A stretch of DNA of 64,000 bases from Octadecabacter temperatus (GCF_001187845.1 NZ_CP012160.1:1240001-1304000); one strand, 5' to 3'. Shown: positions 25,427 through 33,587, counted from the stretch's first letter. Notes: generated from the letters alone by a model not told the origin. A program made the numbers and translations.

Positions 25427-27081
25427 CCAAAGAACGCGTGATGAAGACTGATGTGCTTGTAATCGGCGGCGGTATCGCTGGCGGGTATGCGGCAATCAAG
25501 GCCGCTGATGCTGGCGCCAGTGTTACCCTTATCGACAAAGGTTACATGAGCCGATCTGGCCAGTCGCCATACGTCGATAGTTTCCTCGTTTTCAATGAGG
25601 ACTGGGGCGACAATCTCGATGAGTGGATGGATATGATCGGCCAGGTTGGCGAGCATGTTAATCACCGCGAATGGACGAAAGCAGGCTTTGTTGAATCCCA
25701 CGATCGTTACGAGGAACTCGTCGAGTGGGGTGTTGAGTTTGCGAAACATGACGATGGAACGCTTTTCCGCAAGACTGCGAAACTTGGCCCTGCGAAAACG
25801 CTGTTCATGGAGCCAGCGAAAGTTCCAACCGTTCTGCGCGAACAGGCCTTGGCACGGGGCGTTAATATCCTCTATCGGCGTATGATCAACGATCTGCTCG
25901 TGCGGGACGGAAAGGTTGTCGGTGCCGTCGGTTTTGGAATTAAGGGCACTGCGCTCACTGTCATTGAATGCAAATCAGTGGTGTTAGCGACGGGTGCAAG
26001 TGGCATGAAAGGCCCGCACTGGCCAATTCATAGTTTGACTGGCGATGGGGATGCTATGGCCTACCGTGCCGGTGCTTCGATCACCGGAAAAGAGTTCATG
26101 GATCCGCATCCAACGAGCGCAGAAAAACCCGCGGACTTTAACTGGCAGTTCAAGTTCGGTGGTCAAAAGCTCGAAGACAAAGGGCCGCCTCAGGGGCATC
26201 TAACGAACGCTGAGGGTGATGTCGTGTCTCAACGTGGCACCCTGTTTCTGGAATTAGAATTTGAAGCCCACGCAGGGCGCGCGCCAATACAGTTCCACCC
26301 CGAAGGTGAGCGGGTTGAAGGACGCACCTTGGTAGGTGGCGGCGCGCTCGGTATGTCTATTCACAAGGCCGAGGGCGTTTGGGCCAAAGACATGAACGGC
26401 TGGAGTGGCGTGCCCGGCTTGTACGCAGCTGGTGATGCTCTCGGATCTATGGCCAGCGGTGCCACCTATGCGGCAATGGGCTTGTCGTCCGCCAATTGTA
26501 CCGTGACAGGCGCACGCGCTGGAACGGCTGCTGCCGTCTATGCGGCGACAATCGATCAGACAAGCATCACGCCCGAACAGATTGAAGAGACACGAACAAG
26601 AATACTTGCGCCCATGGAACGCAAAGGCGGGTATTCCCCTGGCTGGGTTACGAACCTATTGCAGGGCTACATGATGCCGTACTTTGTCTTGATGGTGAAA
26701 GACGGGGATCGATTGCAGGCCACTCTGACGTTGATTGAATTCATGCGCGATCATCTTGTGCCGAAAATGTACGCCAAAGACGCACATGAACTTCGTTTGG
26801 TTCATGAAACCGCCAACATGGTCCTCAACGCCGAGATGCGTCTACGTGCCGGATTGTTCCGCACCGAAAGTCGCGGCTGCCATTATCGAGAAGACTTCCC
26901 ATCGCGTGACGACGACTGGCTTGCTTGGGTTTTGATCGGTGAGCAAGACGGAAAGATGGTGCTTGAGAAAGAGCTGGTCCCCGATGAATGGAAACCGGAT
27001 TTGTCGCGCCCCTACGTCGAACGCTACGAATGGCGTTTGCCGAACGAAGTCATCCCAACTGCCGAAGAAACAGCAAGGTAG
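25423..27081 (+). CDS. FAD-dependent oxidoreductase, fumarate reductase/AprA-like flavoprotein
   Basis: 552-residue flavoprotein. The N-terminal dinucleotide fold is DVLVIGGGIAGGYAAIKAAD. FAD_binding_2 features follow (VVLATGASGMKG; SLTGDGDAMAYRAGA; GLYAAGDALGSMASGATYAA). The C-terminal helical domain has the fumarate-reductase-type GCHYREDFPSRDDDWLAW. The next gene is a two-cluster ferredoxin, the same pairing as AprA-AprB or SdhA-like flavoprotein plus Fe-S subunit. It is shorter than genuine AprA (about 620-660 residues), and no sulfate adenylyltransferase is nearby, so dissimilatory APS reduction is unlikely. Probably oxidises or reduces the compound brought in by the ABC importer. Substrate unknown. 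Confidence 0.85.
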   Translation: MTKERVMKTDVLVIGGGIAGGYAAIKAADAGASVTLIDKGYMSRSGQSPYVDSFLVFNEDWGDNLDEWMDMIGQVGEHVNHREWTKAGFVESHDRYEELVEWGVEFAKHDDGTLFRKTAKLGPAKTLFMEPAKVPTVLREQALARGVNILYRRMINDLLVRDGKVVGAVGFGIKGTALTVIECKSVVLATGASGMKGPHWPIHSLTGDGDAMAYRAGASITGKEFMDPHPTSAEKPADFNWQFKFGGQKLEDKGPPQGHLTNAEGDVVSQRGTLFLELEFEAHAGRAPIQFHPEGERVEGRTLVGGGALGMSIHKAEGVWAKDMNGWSGVPGLYAAGDALGSMASGATYAAMGLSSANCTVTGARAGTAAAVYAATIDQTSITPEQIEETRTRILAPMERKGGYSPGWVTNLLQGYMMPYFVLMVKDGDRLQATLTLIEFMRDHLVPKMYAKDAHELRLVHETANMVLNAEMRLRAGLFRTESRGCHYREDFPSRDDDWLAWVLIGEQDGKMVLEKELVPDEWKPDLSRPYVERYEWRLPNEVIPTAEETAR

Positions 27082-27087
27082 AAAACC

Positions 27088-27357
27088 ATGAGCAAGAAAT
27101 TACCCCCTAAACCGGACACTCAAAAGCCAGCGGCGAGCGTGGTCAACATCGACTACGACCTGTGCATCAACTGCGCCATTTGCATTCGCTCATGTCCGGT
27201 TGATGTGTTGCGGATCAACAGAGAAACTAGGTGGTTAGAGGCGACTTACTGGGAAGATTGCATGCTGTGCAAACTTTGCGAGTTGGATTGCCCAGAGCCC
27301 GGGGCCATCACAATCTCAGCTGACAAACCGTTGGGTTTTGCCATGAGTTTCGGTTGA
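27088..27357 (+). CDS. 2[4Fe-4S] ferredoxin, partner subunit of the flavoprotein
   Basis: 89-residue Fe-S protein with two complete CX2CX2CX3CP motifs, CINCAICIRSCP and CMLCKLCELDCP. It resembles the AprB core but lacks AprB's long C-terminal tail. It starts 6 bases after the flavoprotein stop and is most likely its electron-transfer subunit, passing electrons to or from FdxA or Fpr. The N-terminal 20 residues are Lys/Pro-rich with no export signal. A 92-base gap separates it from fdxA. Confidence 0.9.
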   Translation: MSKKLPPKPDTQKPAASVVNIDYDLCINCAICIRSCPVDVLRINRETRWLEATYWEDCMLCKLCELDCPEPGAITISADKPLGFAMSFG

Positions 27358-27449
27358 TGAAAACAAGCGCCGGAGACGTCGGGCGACAGCTATGCATCGA
27401 CCCGGCGCTGAAAGTAATAAACTCAACTTAAGATCGAGGATTTAAAGGA

Positions 27450-27782
27450 ATGACATACGTTGTCACAGATGCCTGCATTCAGTGCAAATTCACAGATTGT
27501 GTGGAGGTTTGCCCCGTCGATTGTTTCTACGAGGGTGAAAACACGCTCGTGATCGCGCCCGACGAATGTATTGATTGCGGGGTTTGCGAACCCGAATGCC
27601 CTGCGGATGCTATTATTCCGGACACTGAAAGCGCTGCGGAAAAGTGGATTGCGTTCAACGGTAAATACGCTGCCCTGTGGCCTGTCATCATCGAAAAGAA
27701 AGAGCCTCTGGAAAACGCGGATGACTTTGTCGGCGTAGAAGGAAAGCTCGAGAAGTATTTCTCTGAAGCACCAGCGGAGTAA
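27450..27782 (+). CDS. fdxA: FdxA-type ferredoxin (7Fe/8Fe)
   Basis: 110-residue ferredoxin. The first cluster region is [20 protein letters not shown], the spacing typical of a 3Fe-4S plus 4Fe-4S ferredoxin. The second is [18 protein letters not shown]-terminal extension ([20 protein letters not shown]) is usual for FdxA. GGA lies before the ATG. It is a low-potential electron carrier in the cytoplasm and a plausible partner of the Fpr at 18351 and of the flavoprotein pair upstream. It may be transcribed separately, because a 92-base gap precedes it. Confidence 0.93.
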   Translation: MTYVVTDACIQCKFTDCVEVCPVDCFYEGENTLVIAPDECIDCGVCEPECPADAIIPDTESAAEKWIAFNGKYAALWPVIIEKKEPLENADDFVGVEGKLEKYFSEAPAE

Positions 27783-27910
27783 TGGGAAGTGTCTTGCCCC
27801 AAAGCCGGAACCCATCATGGCGAGTTTGTGAAACGCGGCCTCCGAAATAGGTTGCATTGACAGGTATCGCCAACTCCTGAGCATGCCCACATCCGCACCG
27901 CGCAAACCTA

Positions 27911-27924
27911 TTGATCCAGATCAT
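27911..27924. promoter_or_regulatory. FNR/FnrL-like box
   Basis: TTGATCCAGATCAT fits the FNR/FnrL consensus TTGAT-N4-ATCAA at 9 of 10 positions. It lies in the 256-base gap after fdxA, about 115 bases before the membrane-protein start at 28039, and so may control that gene under low oxygen. Confidence 0.5.
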
Positions 27925-28038
27925 TGTTAGGGATCATGCCCTTTCGGTATTGTTTATTGAAGGTCAGGTTGGCTGATTTATGCCCGTCGAAAAGGGCGTA
28001 AGTACGCGCATGATTGCACAGAAAAAATGGAGGCGCTG

Positions 28039-28485
28039 ATGCTGATCCTTGTAAAAATTCTGCTGACACTGTTGACCTTGGCCTACAGTGCTATTCCGAC
28101 AAATTATGATCTCAGCGACACCCATGCGACTAATCCGTCTTGGACGCCGCATGCTCGTTGGCATGTTGTATGGCAGGTTGCTTCCTACGACCTCATAGCG
28201 CTGCTGTCGTTGTTCCTCATCTGGACGGCTGGTGACGATGTTACGCAGCTATGGATCCCAACCGCGCTGGCCGTTTGTTGCCTTGGCGGTTTCTGGATCG
28301 CCTTTTTCACCCAGAAAATTTACGGGGGCGCACCGCAGGACAAAGTGAACGGCGTACCTAAATACCAGTTCACGGTGTTCGGGCGCGAGGTCGCGACGGA
28401 CGCCAATCTGACCCAATTCACACCGGTAACCGTTTTGCTGGTTATTACAGTTTTGCTCGTAGCCCGCTTAAACGGCCTTTCTTAG
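28039..28485 (+). CDS. small membrane protein, possibly DUF6640 family
   Basis: 148-residue protein with four hydrophobic segments (about 2-20, 48-68, 76-97 and 128-146) and a conserved-looking polar stretch THATNPSWTPHARWHVVWQV between the first two. I start at ATG 28039 because GGAGG lies 5 bases before it; an in-frame ATG 12 bases earlier would put that site inside the gene. It resembles the DUF6640 membrane family, but this is recalled from motif shape only. An FNR-like box lies upstream. Last gene inside the tRNA-flanked segment. Confidence 0.65.
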   Translation: MLILVKILLTLLTLAYSAIPTNYDLSDTHATNPSWTPHARWHVVWQVASYDLIALLSLFLIWTAGDDVTQLWIPTALAVCCLGGFWIAFFTQKIYGGAPQDKVNGVPKYQFTVFGREVATDANLTQFTPVTVLLVITVLLVARLNGLS

Positions 28486-29226
28486 GTGGTCGTTTTGCTC
28501 GGCGCGAGCACAGAGCGCTTGAACGGCGTCCAGCTTGCGCAGTTGAACCTCCTTAGTGAGAGATGATTGGCAAATCACGAATGTTCTATATCGATCCACG
28601 GCTCGATAAGTCCTGACCGGAAGACGCTTTGGCTAGTGTCTTTGAGGCGGGCGATCCAATCTGGATCTCGGTTGCGCCAATTGCCTGAAAAGCTCTGCTG
28701 TGAGCTTGAAGCAAACATTTGTTGCGACCAATAGGATTGTCCGTTCAGGACAGTTCCTGTTCGGGCTGGAAAGGTGTGCAATCACCGAACCAGCCCTAAC
28801 CGACACCTGAGCAGCATACGCAGGAATGGCTATTGCTCGGCTAACATGCCGTGTGCGGGTCGCGCAACAGCGCATAGTGAGCCGCTTGTAGATGGAAAAA
28901 TTAGAAGACCAGTTAATGTCTGCTTCGGGGAAGCAGCAGCGCAGCATGCGATGGCCGGCCTGAGGGCGGAAAGGGCCGTTCACGGGTACATTTTTAGCTT
29001 GCGTCGAACTCATTTCGTTATGGAGATGGGTAAAAATGGACATAATTTTGCTAGCGCTTGTGGGGCCTGATACCTGTCACAAATAGGCAAAACTGCTAGA
29101 CATTCCGCCGCACCGACAAGCTCTACGTTCCACCAAAACTACATGACAATATTTGTTTATTTGAGAGTGGTTCACTTTATTGTATGGGCTGTCTGTCCGC
29201 CACTTCCATTACATGAGACATTGACG
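28486..29226. other. 740-base gap without a supported gene; right edge of the flanked segment
   Basis: Open frames here (for example 28633-29043 minus, 28774-29070 plus) show no known motifs, have skewed Arg/Ser/Cys composition and lack good ribosome-binding sites, so I do not call them. The last 150 bases are AT-rich compared with the neighbourhood and end in the tRNA-Ser 3' repeat at 29189-29202, 24 bases before the soxT stop codon. Confidence 0.5.
29189..29202 (+). repeat. att-like direct repeat, distal copy
   Basis: CTGTCTGTCCGCCA is identical to the last 14 bases of tRNA-Ser (16290-16303) and in the same orientation. The flanking bases differ on both sides. A chance 14-base match in a window of this size is improbable (expected number well below 0.01). 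Confidence 0.6.
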
Positions 29227-30282
29227 CTAGTCGGCAGGTACGAAGCCTTCGATGAGATGCCGCAGACCGATACGTGCGCCAATGAACATGGATGCAAATG
29301 CGAGCGGTGCTGAGAAAGCCAGAAGTGAAAACGCCGAAAGGCCTTGGCCGATGCTGCACCCAAGCGCGATTGCAGCACCAACACCCATCATCGCAGCGCC
29401 AAAGATCTGACGGCGCAGTTCGCGTGGGTCTTCGCAGGCTTCCCACCGGAAATGGCCCTTAATGAGGCTGCCGATAAACGCACCGAGCCAGACGCCCGCA
29501 ACCGAGCCAATTCCAAAGCTCAGCGTTTGTCCCGATGCCGTCATCGCGTAAAGCATTGTTTCGCCAATCGGCGCCGCGAACGTGTGGGACACGACTGGCG
29601 TGCCATCAAAACCGTTCGCGGTTATCCAGCTGGTTGAAATCCACGCGCTGATGACCGCAAAGCCAACAACGACGGACCAAAACATCGCCCGCTTGTCCGA
29701 ACGCATCGCTGTGCTGGACAGCGCCAGCGCAACGAGGCCAAGTCCGATCACTGACCCAATGGCCCAAACAGGGAAGCCCGTGAAGCCATTGATGAAATGG
29801 GCGATACCCTGTGGTTCAAGGGCAGGGCTTTGTGGCGGGAACAGCGCAACGCGAAGCCACGCAATGGGCCCCGAGAATGTTGCATAGGCCGCCATGCCCA
29901 TGACAACGACAATGACAAACGACCGCAAATCGCCGCCACCAAGTCGGGCAAGCGCACCGAACCCACAGTTTCCAGCCATCGCCATACCGTAGCCGAACAA
30001 TAAGCTGCCAAAGATCGTCGCGATGGGGGCAACATTTAGGTTAAGATAAAACGAGGCCGACGGAGTGACCAATCCGAACGCGAGACATGCGAACGTGCCA
30101 AAAACCGCGGTGCCAATCGCAAGAACCCACATCCGCAAACGCACATCGCTGCGCCCAAAGGCGTAGTCTTCTATCGCGCCGAGGGTGCAAAACCGCCCCA
30201 AACGGGCCGCCAGTCCGAGAAGAATCCCCCCCAAAGCACCGCCTAACGCGGCAACGGTTCCATCACCCCAAGCGTCAAGCAT
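29227..30282 (-). CDS. soxT: YeeE/YedE family transporter SoxT
   Basis: 351-residue membrane protein of about nine hydrophobic segments, for uptake of thiosulfate or a related sulfur compound. The cysteine motifs of the YeeE/YedE family are visible: RFCTLGAIEDY near the N-terminus, AMAGNCGFGALARLGGGDLR in the middle and ALGCSIGQGLSAFSLLAF near the C-terminus. The start has GGAGG 7 bases upstream. It lies next to soxR on the minus strand as in Paracoccus-type sox clusters. Its stop is only 24 bases from the putative att repeat. Confidence 0.87.
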   Translation of the reverse strand: MLDAWGDGTVAALGGALGGILLGLAARLGRFCTLGAIEDYAFGRSDVRLRMWVLAIGTAVFGTFACLAFGLVTPSASFYLNLNVAPIATIFGSLLFGYGMAMAGNCGFGALARLGGGDLRSFVIVVVMGMAAYATFSGPIAWLRVALFPPQSPALEPQGIAHFINGFTGFPVWAIGSVIGLGLVALALSSTAMRSDKRAMFWSVVVGFAVISAWISTSWITANGFDGTPVVSHTFAAPIGETMLYAMTASGQTLSFGIGSVAGVWLGAFIGSLIKGHFRWEACEDPRELRRQIFGAAMMGVGAAIALGCSIGQGLSAFSLLAFSAPLAFASMFIGARIGLRHLIEGFVPAD

Positions 30283-30336
30283 GGTGCGTCCTCCCTATTT
30301 GACTTGAACAACGCGGCTTACCTCCCCGCGCGTCGA

Positions 30337-30681
30337 TCAGTCTTTGTTGCAGAATAGATCGTAGACGACAGAAATGATCCGCTTACAGCGGTCATCCGTC
30401 AAGCTGTAGTAAATTGCTTTGCCTTCACGGCGAGGTTTCACAAGACCTTCTAGTCGTAAGCGGCCCAGCTGTTGAGACACTGCAGCTTGGCGCGCAGACA
30501 GCAAATGTTCCAGTTCGGCCACGGATTTCTCACCGCTTGCGAGATGGCAAAGGATCAGCAAGCGACCCTCATGACCAATCGCCTTGAGGAAGTTCGTCGC
30601 GTTGGCCGCGCTTTCAACCATACGGTCAATTTCGGCTTCGCTAAGGCTGTCATCAAGTACGGGAATGGACATGTTACTCAT
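30337..30681 (-). CDS. soxR: ArsR-family regulator SoxR
   Basis: 114-residue winged-helix repressor of the sox genes. The HTH region reads EGRLLILCHLASGEKSVAEL followed by EHLLSARQAAVSQQLGRLRL. Two cysteines, in LILCHLAS and at the end in YDLFCNKD, are suitably placed for persulfide sensing, as in thiosulfate-responsive ArsR proteins. In Paracoccus SoxR binds the soxS-soxV and soxW-soxX gaps; both gaps here carry ACATTCAA repeats. It is transcribed with soxT and lies 106 bases from the soxS stop. Confidence 0.9.
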   Translation of the reverse strand: MSNMSIPVLDDSLSEAEIDRMVESAANATNFLKAIGHEGRLLILCHLASGEKSVAELEHLLSARQAAVSQQLGRLRLEGLVKPRREGKAIYYSLTDDRCKRIISVVYDLFCNKD

Positions 30682-30765
30682 CTGCTCTTGGGCCTGCGTA
30701 GCGAGGTTTTCGCCACCAATTCATGCTCGTTTACAGCGTTCTTGTTCGTTTTGCGAGACTCGCGC

Positions 30766-30777
30766 GAATTAATATTC
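30766..30777. promoter_or_regulatory. GAAT-TAAT-ATTC inverted repeat upstream of soxR
   Basis: The 4-bp arms GAAT and ATTC flank TAAT in the 106-base gap between soxS and soxR. The half-site ATTC/GAAT also occurs in the three other candidate SoxR sites of the cluster, so autoregulation is possible. It is short, hence weak evidence. Confidence 0.35.
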
Positions 30778-30787
30778 GGATGGTGTG

Positions 30788-31186
30788 TCACGTGTCATCA
30801 CTGCCGGAAGCCGACTTAACCTCAAACGGGATGTCGTTGCGCTCAAGCATCATGCCGACAAGTCCCCAGAAGAAATCTTCGCCTGGGTAGCCCTCAAGGC
30901 GCGACACTTCTTCACCGTCGACCAGCAACACAAACGTCGGTGTGAAGTTGATCGCGCGGGCGAGGATGATGTCATTGGGGAGGGCTTGGGTGATATCAAC
31001 ACGGCGCAATGGTGCAGCAGCACCTTCACCGGTTTTGCCATAGATTGGGCCGATCTGCGCATTCCATTGCGCACAATATACGCAGCCCGGTTCTTCTGCC
31101 ATTAGCAAAGTGGTTTCGGCCATCGCCAATGACGGCAGGGCCAAAAGCACGGTTGTTGCGAAAACTCTGGTCAAATGATCAAACAT
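30788..31186 (-). CDS. soxS: periplasmic thioredoxin-like SoxS
   Basis: 132-residue exported thioredoxin-fold protein with signal peptide (MFDHLTRVFATTVLLALPSL, cut after AMA) and active site EEPGCVYCAQWN (CVYC). It is known to keep the SoxYZ carrier cysteine reduced and active. Its electrons probably come from SoxV, encoded divergently across 46 bases. The cis-Pro region FTPTFVLLVDGEEV is intact. Transcribed toward soxR and soxT. Confidence 0.9.
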   Translation of the reverse strand: MFDHLTRVFATTVLLALPSLAMAETTLLMAEEPGCVYCAQWNAQIGPIYGKTGEGAAAPLRRVDITQALPNDIILARAINFTPTFVLLVDGEEVSRLEGYPGEDFFWGLVGMMLERNDIPFEVKSASGSDDT

Positions 31187-31206
31187 TCAATTATTGTAAT
31201 ATGAAT
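31183..31206. promoter_or_regulatory. candidate SoxR operator between soxS and soxV
   Basis: An ATTCA/TGAAT inverted repeat with 12 bases between the arms covers the soxS start codon. The left part, ACATTCAATTATTG, is closely similar to ACATTCAAATAGTTG before soxX. SoxR of Paracoccus is known to bind this intergenic region; the exact site here is my inference. Confidence 0.55.
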
Positions 31207-31232
31207 CAAGCGCCGTTTCAAGAAAGCCCGAC

Positions 31233-31970
31233 ATGCAAGAGATCACATTCTTTGGAGCAATGATTGCAGGGCTGCTGTCCTTTTTCACACCCTGCATCCT
31301 TCCGATGGTTCCGTTTTACCTAAGCTACATGGCGGGTGTGTCCATGAACGAGCTGCAAGGCGAGGATGATTTTCCACCAGGGACGCAACGCCGTTTGATC
31401 TTTTCCGCCGTCGCATTCGCTTTTGGTGTCACGACGATTTTCATTCTGCTCGGGATGGGGGCGACCGCTGTTGGGGGCGTCTTTGGGCAATGGAAGGATG
31501 AGCTGCGCTGGGTCGCGGCGGCAATCCTGTTGTTATTCGGGCTGCATTTCCTCGGGATTATGCGCATTCCGCTTTTGTATCGCGAAGCGAAAATTGAAAG
31601 CAGTGCGAAGCCGTCCAACGTTGTCGGTGCCTATCTTATGGGGCTTGCGTTTGGATTTGGTTGGACACCCTGCGTTGGCCCGGCGTTGGCGTCGATCCTC
31701 ATGATGGCCAGCGGGTTTGGTAACATCTGGGAGGGTGCGGCGCTGTTGGCGGTGTACGGTTTGTCGATGACATCGCCTTTCATTATCGCAGCCTTGTTTG
31801 CGCGCCCGTTCCTTGGTTGGGCACAGCGCAACCGCAAATACCTTGGCATCGTTGAAAAGGTCATGGGCGCGATGCTGATTGTCTTTGCGATCCTGATTGC
31901 GACCAATTCAATCAACTACATCGCCGATTGGCTGATCCGTACTTTCCCGTCTTTCACATCCATTGGTTAA
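31233..31970 (+). CDS. soxV: CcdA-family thiol-reductant transporter SoxV
   Basis: 245-residue membrane protein with six hydrophobic segments that carries reducing equivalents from cytoplasmic thioredoxin to periplasmic SoxS and SoxW. The two redox cysteines are in SFFTPCILPMVP (about residue 20) and FGWTPCVGPAL (about residue 149), the CcdA hallmark. It is the first plus-strand gene of the main sox operon and is followed 11 bases later by soxW. Confidence 0.92.
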   Translation: MQEITFFGAMIAGLLSFFTPCILPMVPFYLSYMAGVSMNELQGEDDFPPGTQRRLIFSAVAFAFGVTTIFILLGMGATAVGGVFGQWKDELRWVAAAILLLFGLHFLGIMRIPLLYREAKIESSAKPSNVVGAYLMGLAFGFGWTPCVGPALASILMMASGFGNIWEGAALLAVYGLSMTSPFIIAALFARPFLGWAQRNRKYLGIVEKVMGAMLIVFAILIATNSINYIADWLIRTFPSFTSIG

Positions 31971-31981
31971 GGAGAAATTTT

Positions 31982-32545
31982 ATGTTCCGCTCAACACTGG
32001 CCGCAATCGCATTGCTTGCGGTACCTGTTTTCGCTGCTGAAATTGGCGATGATGGTTTGCACGAGGCCCCTTGGATTGAAGAGACGTTCAAAGACCTGCG
32101 CGAAGACTTGGAAGAGGCCGAGGCGCAGGGCAAGACGTTGATGGTGATCATCGAACAGCGTGGCTGCATCTATTGCACCAAGATGTACGAAGAAGTGTTC
32201 CCCGAACCAGAGATCACGGCAGCGTTGATGGATGACTTCTATGTCGTTCAAATTAATATGTTTGGCGACGTTGAGGTAACCGACTTCGACGGTGAGACGT
32301 TATCCGAGAAAGATATGGTCCAGCGTTGGAATGCGAACTTCACACCAATGCTGATGTTCTTTCCACCAGAAGTTGCTAGTGACGTCGCCGCAAATGACGC
32401 GGCGATTGTGTCCATGCCGGGCGCTTTCGGGAAGTGGACGACACTGAATTTGCTGAACTGGATTAGCGAAGATCGCTATGAAGACGAGGAAACCTTTCAA
32501 CGTTATCACGCACGCATCCTGCAAGAGCGTGGAATTGTTGAATAA
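31982..32545 (+). CDS. soxW: thioredoxin-like SoxW
   Basis: 187-residue periplasmic thioredoxin-fold protein with a signal peptide ending near VPVFAAE and active site EQRGCIYCTKMYEE (CIYC). AAGGAG lies 8 bases before the chosen ATG; the longer frame begins inside soxV. Partner of SoxV. Its loss is tolerated in Paracoccus, where SoxS is the essential one. A 107-base gap with a SoxR-like site follows before soxX. Confidence 0.9.
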   Translation: MFRSTLAAIALLAVPVFAAEIGDDGLHEAPWIEETFKDLREDLEEAEAQGKTLMVIIEQRGCIYCTKMYEEVFPEPEITAALMDDFYVVQINMFGDVEVTDFDGETLSEKDMVQRWNANFTPMLMFFPPEVASDVAANDAAIVSMPGAFGKWTTLNLLNWISEDRYEDEETFQRYHARILQERGIVE

Positions 32546-32564
32546 AGCATCGCTTCACATTGTC

Positions 32565-32582
32565 ACATTCAAATAGTTGATT
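32565..32582. promoter_or_regulatory. candidate SoxR operator upstream of soxX
   Basis: ACATTCAAATAGTTGATT contains the inverted arms ATTCAA and TTGATT (5 of 6 matching) and begins with ACATTCAA, as does the soxS-soxV site. It lies about 70-90 bases before the soxX start, in the gap known to be bound by SoxR in Paracoccus. Confidence 0.5.
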
Positions 32583-32652
32583 TTGTAGTTGCGAGAATCT
32601 GTTTCGGTGCGCTACGGTACACAACAAGAGGACGGACTCTGGGAGGGGCCCA

Positions 32653-33123
32653 ATGAAAAGAACTATACTAGCTGCCGCAATTGCAGGCATGGGGACCATC
32701 GCGGTCGCCCAGACAGCACCAAATGAAATCACCTTCGGTGAGTACGGTCAGATCGAGACATCTTTGTCTGGTCTGGTTGGCGATCCGGCGGCTGGCCTTG
32801 AGATTATGGTCAACCGCGGCAAGGGCAATTGTATTGCGTGCCATCAGGTGACTGCGCTTGAAGAATATCCATTCCACGGGGAAGTTGGCCCGTCTTTGGA
32901 TTTCGTCGGCGAACGTTGGGAAGAGGCTGATCTGCGGGGCATCGTCGCAAACGCGAAGATGACATTCCCTGAATCAGTCATGCCATCGTTTTACAAGACT
33001 GAAGGCTTTGTTCGCGCTGGCGATGGCTACACAGGTCGCGCAGCAGAAAGTGAGATTGAACCAATTCTGACCGCACAAGAGATCGAAGATGTGGTCGCTT
33101 ATCTAATGACGCTGAAAGAGTAA
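32653..33123 (+). CDS. soxX: sulfur oxidation c-type cytochrome SoxX
   Basis: 156-residue exported monoheme cytochrome with signal peptide MKRTILAAAIAGMGTIAVAQ and heme site GNCIACHQV. The distal Met ligand is probably in PESVMPSFYK. It pairs with SoxA, and the SoxXA complex oxidatively couples thiosulfate to the SoxY cysteine. A strong GGGAGGGG precedes the start. First structural gene of soxXYZABCDEF, with its own promoter region upstream. Confidence 0.94.
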   Translation: MKRTILAAAIAGMGTIAVAQTAPNEITFGEYGQIETSLSGLVGDPAAGLEIMVNRGKGNCIACHQVTALEEYPFHGEVGPSLDFVGERWEEADLRGIVANAKMTFPESVMPSFYKTEGFVRAGDGYTGRAAESEIEPILTAQEIEDVVAYLMTLKE

Positions 33124-33156
33124 TCTTCAGCTTTCGACAAAATAACAGGAGAAATC

Positions 33157-33573
33157 ATGAGCTTTACACGTAGAGATACGCTCAGACTGGCAATGGGCAC
33201 CGCATTCGCGGCGGCTATTCCATTCAAAGTATTTGCAGATGTCGACTCAGACGTCGCAGCCTTCACAGAGGGTGCGGAAATCGGTGAGGGCGGTATTACG
33301 CTCATCGCGCCGGAGATCGCTGAAAACGGCAACACAGTGCCAATCGAAGTCGACGCCCCTGGCGCGGTAGCGATCTTGGTTCTTGCGACAGGCAACCCAA
33401 CACCAGCTGTTGGTACGTTTAACTTCGGTCCACTGGCTGGCGCTCAAATGGCGTCCACACGGATCCGCCTTGCAGGGACGCAAGACGTTCTCGCAATCGC
33501 GAAAATGGCTGACGGCACATTCGTGCAAGCGCGCCAAGAAGTTAAAGTCACAATCGGCGGCTGCGGCGGCTAA
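33157..33573 (+). CDS. soxY: thiosulfate carrier protein SoxY
   Basis: 138-residue periplasmic carrier with a Tat-type signal (SFTRRDTLRLAMGTAFAAAI). It ends in the invariant swinging arm VTIGGCGG, whose cysteine binds the sulfur substrate as a thioether-like S-adduct during the Sox cycle. It forms a heterodimer with SoxZ, encoded 14 bases later. SoxS restores its active thiol state. Confidence 0.95.
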   Translation: MSFTRRDTLRLAMGTAFAAAIPFKVFADVDSDVAAFTEGAEIGEGGITLIAPEIAENGNTVPIEVDAPGAVAILVLATGNPTPAVGTFNFGPLAGAQMASTRIRLAGTQDVLAIAKMADGTFVQARQEVKVTIGGCGG

Positions 33574-33587
33574 GGGAGCATAAGAAC

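Noticed and set aside
25423..27357. Dissimilatory APS reductase (aprAB)
   Set aside because: The flavoprotein is about 70-100 residues too short, the ferredoxin lacks the AprB tail, and there is no sat, dsr or qmo gene nearby, while an ABC importer is translationally coupled.
28575..29070. Three overlapping frames (28575-28781 minus, 28633-29043 minus, 28774-29070 plus)
   Set aside because: Mutually exclusive, rich in Arg/Ser/Cys with no recognised domain and no ribosome-binding sites.
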